Shown: piece after piece, positions 31,838-36,138 of the stretch
How the letters are laid out: each line of letters starts with the position of its first letter
Position numbering within the stretch: the stretch's first letter is position 1
Assembly (NCBI GenBank): GCA_022649055.1
Contig: JALCNL010000014.1
Span: 1-36,138, forward strand
From: Megasphaera sp.
GTDB taxonomy: Bacteria > Bacillota > Negativicutes > Veillonellales > Megasphaeraceae
Length of the DNA stretch: 36,138 nt
Direction: 5' to 3'
The notes under the pieces: model-generated
Told to the model about the DNA's origin: nothing
What the model saw: only the letters and a program-made list of their open reading frames with translations
The model's database searches: none
Position numbers and translations under genes: made by a program

Positions 31838-31899
31838 GCTTATTTTAATTATATTGTTTTATTGAAATTTTTACAATATCTTATATTATATGTATCTTC

Positions 31900-33807
31900 T
31901 TATCCTTTACGGGATTCATTCAATTCCTGAATATGGGCAATGACTTCATCGACAGATTTGGCGCCTATATCTCCTTTGCTGCGATCACGAAGAGACAAGG
32001 TGTTGCCTTCGACTTCTTTATCCCCAATAATACCCATATACGGGACTTTTTCCATTTGTGCTTTACGAATCTTGTACCCTATTTTTTCATTGCTTTCATC
32101 TACTTCAACACGAATGCCAAGTTTTTTGAATTTTTTACGCAAAGCCAACGCATGGGGCAAATGCTTATCTGTAATAGGAAGCAATTTAATTTGAACCGGA
32201 GCCAGCCAAACAGGAAACGCTCCCGCATAATTTTCAATAAGAATGCCAAGGAAACGTTCCACACTGCCGAAGCAAGTACGGTGAATCATAACAGGACGAT
32301 GTTTTTGTCCATCTTCTCCGATATAAGTCATATCAAAACGTTCCGGCATCAGCATATCTAGCTGAATAGTACCACACTGCCAAGTACGGCCAATGGAATC
32401 TTTAACATGAAAATCAAGTTTGGGTCCGTAGAAAGCGCCGTCGCCTTCATTAATAACATACGGCACACCTTTTTCTTCGACAACTTCGCGCAGCGTATTC
32501 GTCGCCAATTCCCAAATTTCATCAGATCCCATGGAGTCGTCAGGACGTGTAGACAATTCCACATGATATTCCAAACCAAAGATTCCATAGGCTTTAGCAA
32601 AAAGATCCATGACACCCTTTAATTCTTCCTTCATCTGACTCGGCAGCATAAAAATATGTGCATCATCTTGCGTAAAGCAGCGAACACGGAAGAGTCCATG
32701 AAGTGCTCCATGTAATTCATGCCGGTGTACGAGTCCCAATTCGGCCATTCGCATCGGGAAATCACGATAACTGTGAATTTTACTCTTATAAACAAGAATG
32801 CCGCCAGGACAATTCATCGGTTTAATGGCATATGGTTCATTGTCAATAGTAGTAAAATACATATTATCACGATAATGATCCCAATGACCGGATTGTTCCC
32901 ACAACTGTCGATTTAAAATCATAGGAGTACTGATTTCATCATATTCTGCTTCTTCATGAAGTTCATACCAAAGTTTTAAAAGATTCTTCCGAAGAACCAT
33001 TCCTTTGGGATGAAAGAAAGGAAATCCAGGTCCTTCTTCGTGAAAACTGAATAAATCCAATTCCTTGCCAAGTTTACGATGATCACGTTTTTCTGCTTCT
33101 TCAAGCATGTGGAGATATTCATCTAAGTCTTCTTGCTTCAAAAAGGCAGTACCATAGATACGCTGCAGCATTTTATTATGTTCATCACCGCGCCAATAAG
33201 CACCTGCCACGGTTTGAAGCTTAAAAGCTTTTACTTGGCCCGTAGCCGCAACATGAGGACCTGCGCAAAGATCAACATATTCTCCCTGACGGTAAAGAGA
33301 AATTTGAGCATCTTCCGGTAAATCTTGAATAAGTTCGACTTTGTACTCTTCCTTCATATCAGTAAACAGGTTAATCGCATCGGTACGAGAAACAAGTTCT
33401 TTTGTAAGTGGAAGGTTTTCTTTAACAATTTTACGCATTTCTTCTTCAATAGAAACAAAATCATCTTGTGTAAAACGATGTTCTGTATCAAAATCATAAT
33501 AAAAACCGTTTTCAATAGACGGACCAATGGCTAACTTCACATCTTTAAAAAGTCTTTTAACGGCCTGCGCCATAATATGGGACGCAGTGTGCCGAAGAGT
33601 ATCTTTCCCCTCTTGATCCGCAAAGGTTAAAAATTCAACGTGAGAACCATCAACGATAGTTTCTCTTAAATCCGTTACCTGATCATTAACTTTAGCAACT
33701 AACACTTTTTTTGCCAAACTGTTACTGATTTCATGTACAGCTTGCTGTAAAGAAATACCATCAGCAAAGGACTTTTTGCTTCCGTCTTTCAAAATTAATT
33801 CAGCCAT
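31900..33807 (-). CDS. thrS: Threonyl-tRNA synthetase
   Basis: This 635-residue class II synthetase charges tRNA-Thr. Its domains are an N-terminal TGS domain (1-62), an editing/SAD domain with HTASHIMAQAVKRLF near 73-87, the catalytic core with motif 2 (RHELHGALHGLFRVRCFTQDDAH) and motif 3 (HRTCFGSVERFLGILIE), and a C-terminal anticodon-binding domain. A zinc-ligand cysteine is seen in MNCPGG. The frame opens at 33870, inside the T-box terminator; the ATG at 33807 with an AGGAGG site ten bases upstream is the real start. Expression is controlled by the T-box leader and promoter upstream. Confidence 0.98.
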   Translation of the reverse strand: MAELILKDGSKKSFADGISLQQAVHEISNSLAKKVLVAKVNDQVTDLRETIVDGSHVEFLTFADQEGKDTLRHTASHIMAQAVKRLFKDVKLAIGPSIENGFYYDFDTEHRFTQDDFVSIEEEMRKIVKENLPLTKELVSRTDAINLFTDMKEEYKVELIQDLPEDAQISLYRQGEYVDLCAGPHVAATGQVKAFKLQTVAGAYWRGDEHNKMLQRIYGTAFLKQEDLDEYLHMLEEAEKRDHRKLGKELDLFSFHEEGPGFPFFHPKGMVLRKNLLKLWYELHEEAEYDEISTPMILNRQLWEQSGHWDHYRDNMYFTTIDNEPYAIKPMNCPGGILVYKSKIHSYRDFPMRMAELGLVHRHELHGALHGLFRVRCFTQDDAHIFMLPSQMKEELKGVMDLFAKAYGIFGLEYHVELSTRPDDSMGSDEIWELATNTLREVVEEKGVPYVINEGDGAFYGPKLDFHVKDSIGRTWQCGTIQLDMLMPERFDMTYIGEDGQKHRPVMIHRTCFGSVERFLGILIENYAGAFPVWLAPVQIKLLPITDKHLPHALALRKKFKKLGIRVEVDESNEKIGYKIRKAQMEKVPYMGIIGDKEVEGNTLSLRDRSKGDIGAKSVDEVIAHIQELNESRKG

Positions 33808-33831
33808 ATAAAACATCCTCCTTTTTTGTAC

Positions 33832-34089
33832 AAAAAAACTCTCATCCTCAAGGGACGAGAGTTTACTCACGTGGTTCCACCCTAGTTCATAAGCAATATG
33901 CTCATGTACTCAAGCGTTATAACGGTACGACCGTGAAGGAATACTACATATTCTTCCCACAAGCTCCAAGGCGGTAACAAAACTAGTTTTATAGAGTACT
34001 CACACCATTCATACTCCTCTCTGAATAAAACATACGGCCTGTCATGTCCTTATCTAAGCTGTTTACATATATAACTATATTCTATGTAT
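33832..34089 (-). ncRNA. T-box riboswitch leader of thrS
   Basis: The minus-strand leader carries the T-box sequence AGGGTGGAACCACG (33870-33883), which pairs with the free CCA end of uncharged tRNA. Downstream is an intrinsic terminator: 12 pairs between 33853-33864 and 33836-33847, one of them G-U, with a run of U's (33832-33838). The 5' part folds into a Stem I-like region with an AGAGAGGA element (about 34015-34022) and GGTGTGAG in its distal portion. A threonine codon ACC at 33973-33975 is a candidate specifier; that choice is inferred. High uncharged tRNA-Thr would prevent termination and raise ThrS synthesis. Confidence 0.93.
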
Positions 34090-34095
34090 GACGTA

Positions 34096-34124
34096 ATTAT
34101 ACGACTGTACGAATATAAAGTCAA
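34096..34124 (-). promoter_or_regulatory. Sigma-A promoter of thrS
   Basis: On the minus strand TTGACT (34119-34124), a 17-base spacer and a perfect TATAAT (34096-34101) give a very strong promoter. Transcription would start near 34089, at the 5' end of the T-box leader. Confidence 0.88.
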
Positions 34125-34140
34125 GAAACTTTATATTCGT
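34109..34140. repeat. Perfect 13-bp inverted repeat on the thrS promoter
   Basis: The arms ACGAATATAAAGT (34109-34121) and its exact complement (34128-34140) enclose six bases and cover the -35 hexamer. A second short dyad, TACTGACAGTA, lies upstream at 34155-34165. There is no T tract, so it is not a standard terminator; an operator is more likely. From 34141 to 34246 I see no gene, only a small CCATG/CATGG dyad at 34222-34235. Confidence 0.7.
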
Positions 34141-34246
34141 GTTACTATATCTTTTACTGACAGTATTCCTATCGTGATACAATACCAATCACACACATAT
34201 GGATATGCCGATCTTACTAACCCATGTTATCATGGAAAACAAAATT

Positions 34247-34278
34247 AAAAGGCTGCCGCATAACAGCAGCAGCCTTTT
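34247..34278 (-). terminator. Intrinsic terminator of etfB-etfA
   Basis: AAAAGGCTGC (34247-34256) pairs with GCAGCCTTTT (34269-34278). On the minus strand the stem is followed by a T-rich stretch (complement of 34231-34250). It lies 14 bases after the etfA stop. Confidence 0.85.
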
Positions 34279-34291
34279 ATATGATCAAAAA

Positions 34292-35299
34292 TCAACCTTT
34301 AAGTTTTTTGATCGCTTCTGTGATCTTAGGAACTACTTCAAACGCATCTCCTACGATACCATAGTCGCAAACCTGGAAGATAGGAGCATCCGGATCTTTG
34401 TTGATCGCGATGATGCAGTCCGATCCTGTCATACCCGCTAAATGCTGGATCGCCCCGGATATCCCGCAAGCCACATAAATCTTCGGGCCTACAGTCTTTC
34501 CGGTCTGTCCTACCTGATGCAGTGCATCTATCCAGCCGGCATCTACCGCAGCACGGGAAGCTCCTACGGCTCCTCCCAGCAAGGTCGCCAGTTCCTTCAG
34601 CATTCCTTCGAACGGTTCCGAGCCGTTCATTCCTCGGCCGCCGGATATGATAACGTCGGCTTCTTCTATCTTGACGCCGCCGCCGCCCATTTTGATCAGT
34701 TCTACGAACTTCGTCATGAAGTCGCCATCACTCAGTTCCGCCTTCATGTTGATGATTTCGCCCGTCGCGGATGCGTCGGCTGCCGGTTTCTTAAATACAT
34801 TCGGTCGAACCGTACCCATCTGCGGCCGATTTTCACGGCATACGATTTCTGCCATGATATTCCCGCCCAGTGCCGGACGCGTCCATACGATCGTCTTTCC
34901 GTCGTCATCCACATCCAGTCCCGTGCAGTCTGCTGTCAGACCGGTCTTTAATACATTGGCTACGCGCGGTCCTAAATCCCGTCCGATATTCGTCGCCCCT
35001 ACCAGAAATACGTTCGGTTTTACTTCTTCAAAGAAGTGCTGCAATACCTTCGCATACGCCGTCGTATTGTATTGTTCCAGTCTCGGGTCGTCATACACAT
35101 ATACCTTATGCGCTCCGTGGGCAATCAATTCCTGAGCCAGCGGGGTTACCCCGCTGCCGATCAAGACGGCCCCTACTTTGTCTCCGATTTTGTCGGCCAA
35201 TATCCTGCCCTGGCCTAACAATTCCAACGATACATTGCGCAGTTTGCCTTCAAATTGTTCAGCGATGACATACACGCCTTTGTAATTAGCCAAATCCAT
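34292..35299 (-). CDS. etfA: Electron transfer flavoprotein alpha subunit
   Basis: This 335-residue subunit binds FAD in its C-terminal domain. Family motifs are GGRGMNG near 219-225, AVGASRAAVDAGW near 241-253 and the FAD-site block GQTGKTVGPKIYVACGISGAIQHLAG near 262-287. With EtfB it shuttles electrons between acyl-CoA dehydrogenases, NADH and ferredoxin or the quinone pool. In butyrate-forming Negativicutes the pair has two FADs and can bifurcate electrons; I assume the same here from resemblance. An AGGAGG site precedes the ATG and the gene follows etfB by 21 bases. Codon use is GC-richer and more uniform than in neighbouring genes, as expected for an abundant protein. Confidence 0.96.
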   Translation of the reverse strand: MDLANYKGVYVIAEQFEGKLRNVSLELLGQGRILADKIGDKVGAVLIGSGVTPLAQELIAHGAHKVYVYDDPRLEQYNTTAYAKVLQHFFEEVKPNVFLVGATNIGRDLGPRVANVLKTGLTADCTGLDVDDDGKTIVWTRPALGGNIMAEIVCRENRPQMGTVRPNVFKKPAADASATGEIINMKAELSDGDFMTKFVELIKMGGGGVKIEEADVIISGGRGMNGSEPFEGMLKELATLLGGAVGASRAAVDAGWIDALHQVGQTGKTVGPKIYVACGISGAIQHLAGMTGSDCIIAINKDPDAPIFQVCDYGIVGDAFEVVPKITEAIKKLKG

Positions 35300-35320
35300 C
35301 TTCCCGTTTCCTCCTTAGAA

Positions 35321-36124
35321 TTAAATTATCTTCTGTTCTGCTAATTTTTCCATCAACGTAGCAACAGATACAGCAACATCTTCATTGTTCAAAATAAGAC
35401 CCTGCGTTCTCTGAGGCGGAGTGAAGATTTTGCGGACATTCGTCGGCGAGCCGCTCAAGCCGATCCGGCTTTCGTCTACTTTGATATCCTCTGCCGACAA
35501 GGTTGGTATTTCCCGGCGTTTCGCCTTCATGGTTCCGCGAATGGTCGGGAACCGCGGTTCATTTAATTCTTTTACAGCCGTAATGAGAACGGGGAACGAT
35601 GCTTCCGTAACGATATACCCTTCTTCATTCTGCTGTTTTACCGTTACTTTTTCTCCTTCTACTGCGATATGAGCTGCGTAAGTGATCTGTGGAATACCGA
35701 GTTCCGCTGCTATCTGCGGACCGACCTGAGCTGTATCTCCATCAATAGCCTGCTTGCCGCAGAGAATTATGTCGAAATGGTCCAGCCCCTGTAGTTCCGC
35801 TACTTTTCTAACTGCCTGTGCCAGGCAGTAGCCGGTTGCCAGGGTATCCGAACCGCCGACTTTTCTGTCTGTCAGCAAATACGCTTCATCGGCTCCCATG
35901 GCCAGTCCTTCACGAAGTACTTCCACAGCCTGCGGCGGCCCCATAGAGAGCAGCGTTACCTTAGCTCCCTGTTCATCCTTTAACTGCAGCGCTGCTTCCA
36001 ACGCATTCTGGTCAAACGGATTAAAGATGTTAGGCACACCCGCACGAATGACGGTATGTTTCACTGGATCGATTTTTACTTCTGCCGTGTCTGGTACTTG
36101 TTTTACACATACCAATATTTCCAT
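35321..36124 (-). CDS. etfB: Electron transfer flavoprotein beta subunit
   Basis: This 267-residue subunit partners EtfA. It opens with MEILVCVKQVPDTAEVKID and contains FNPFDQNALEAALQLKD (36-52), LREGLAMGADEAYLLTD (69-85), the nucleotide-site block GKQAIDGDTAQVGPQIA (about 123-139) and RFPTIRGTMKAKRREI (about 190-205), the last being the ETF signature region. Length is normal and the whole gene is inside the window. From memory it is very like the Megasphaera elsdenii EtfB, a bifurcating-type ETF. A GAGGTTAG site lies just upstream at the window edge, so the promoter and any earlier gene are out of view. Confidence 0.97.
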   Translation of the reverse strand: MEILVCVKQVPDTAEVKIDPVKHTVIRAGVPNIFNPFDQNALEAALQLKDEQGAKVTLLSMGPPQAVEVLREGLAMGADEAYLLTDRKVGGSDTLATGYCLAQAVRKVAELQGLDHFDIILCGKQAIDGDTAQVGPQIAAELGIPQITYAAHIAVEGEKVTVKQQNEEGYIVTEASFPVLITAVKELNEPRFPTIRGTMKAKRREIPTLSAEDIKVDESRIGLSGSPTNVRKIFTPPQRTQGLILNNEDVAVSVATLMEKLAEQKII

Positions 36125-36138
36125 ATTACGCTAACCTC

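Noticed and set aside
34442-35268. Long plus-strand ORFs antisense to etfA
   Set aside because: etfA is complete with strong motifs; the antisense frames are open because of its biased, GC-rich codon use.
1-36138. CRISPR arrays, insertion sequences, prophage genes, tRNA or rRNA genes
   Set aside because: I saw no regularly spaced direct repeats, transposase or integrase motifs, or tRNA-like folds anywhere in the window.

Overview
The window looks like chromosome from an anaerobic, outer-membrane-bearing Firmicute (class Negativicutes, probably Megasphaera or a close relative). This is inferred. The core genes are Firmicute-type (RbgA/YlqF, a YtqA-type radical SAM protein, a DUF4080 radical SAM protein, T-box control of thrS), yet there is a tripartite RND pump with a lipoprotein adaptor, which fits a diderm cell. 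The EtfB/EtfA pair closely resembles, from memory, the Megasphaera elsdenii proteins. Nearly all genes lie on the minus strand; only nadE, a flavin-reductase-like gene and corA are on the plus strand.

Layout: (1) 1-4542, a minus-strand operon of DUF4080 radical SAM, ytqA/mnmL-like radical SAM, phoH, ybeY and cdd (cut by the window edge), i.e. RNA modification and maturation plus pyrimidine salvage. (2) 4743-6647, nadE, facing the pump operon across a bidirectional terminator. (3) 6718-11659, tetR-acrA-acrB with a visible palindromic operator on the tetR promoter and no outer-membrane channel gene. (4) 11811-13599, a YhcH-family gene with thiM and thiW (thiazole salvage), divergent from a flavin-reductase-like gene. 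(5) 14295-19127, smc-ftsY and a small unknown gene.

(6) 19264-28610 is the most unusual part. One operon encodes an NRAMP-related permease, a DUF1445/YcsI protein, PxpA, PxpB, PxpC, a biotin carboxyl carrier protein and a biotin carboxylase. Just upstream on the same strand is a second unit, lysR-pxpB2-pxpC2, ended by its own terminator. PxpABC is the known prokaryotic ATP-dependent 5-oxoprolinase. PxpB/PxpC domains also form the carboxyltransferase part of urea carboxylase, so a dedicated biotin carboxylase plus carrier beside them could form a split biotin-dependent carboxylase coupled to lactam or amide hydrolysis. The permease lacks the NRAMP metal-binding motifs, so it may import the organic substrate.

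(7) 28955-29908, corA with a clear promoter and terminator. (8) 30004-31655, rbgA-rnhB, preceded by a short region with candidate small ORFs and a hairpin. (9) 31900-34124, thrS with a complete T-box leader and a strong promoter overlapped by a perfect 13-bp inverted repeat. (10) 34247-36124, etfB-etfA with a terminator; these encode electron transfer flavoprotein, central to butyryl-CoA or acyl-CoA metabolism in such anaerobes. No tRNA or rRNA genes, CRISPR arrays, insertion sequences or prophage genes were seen.
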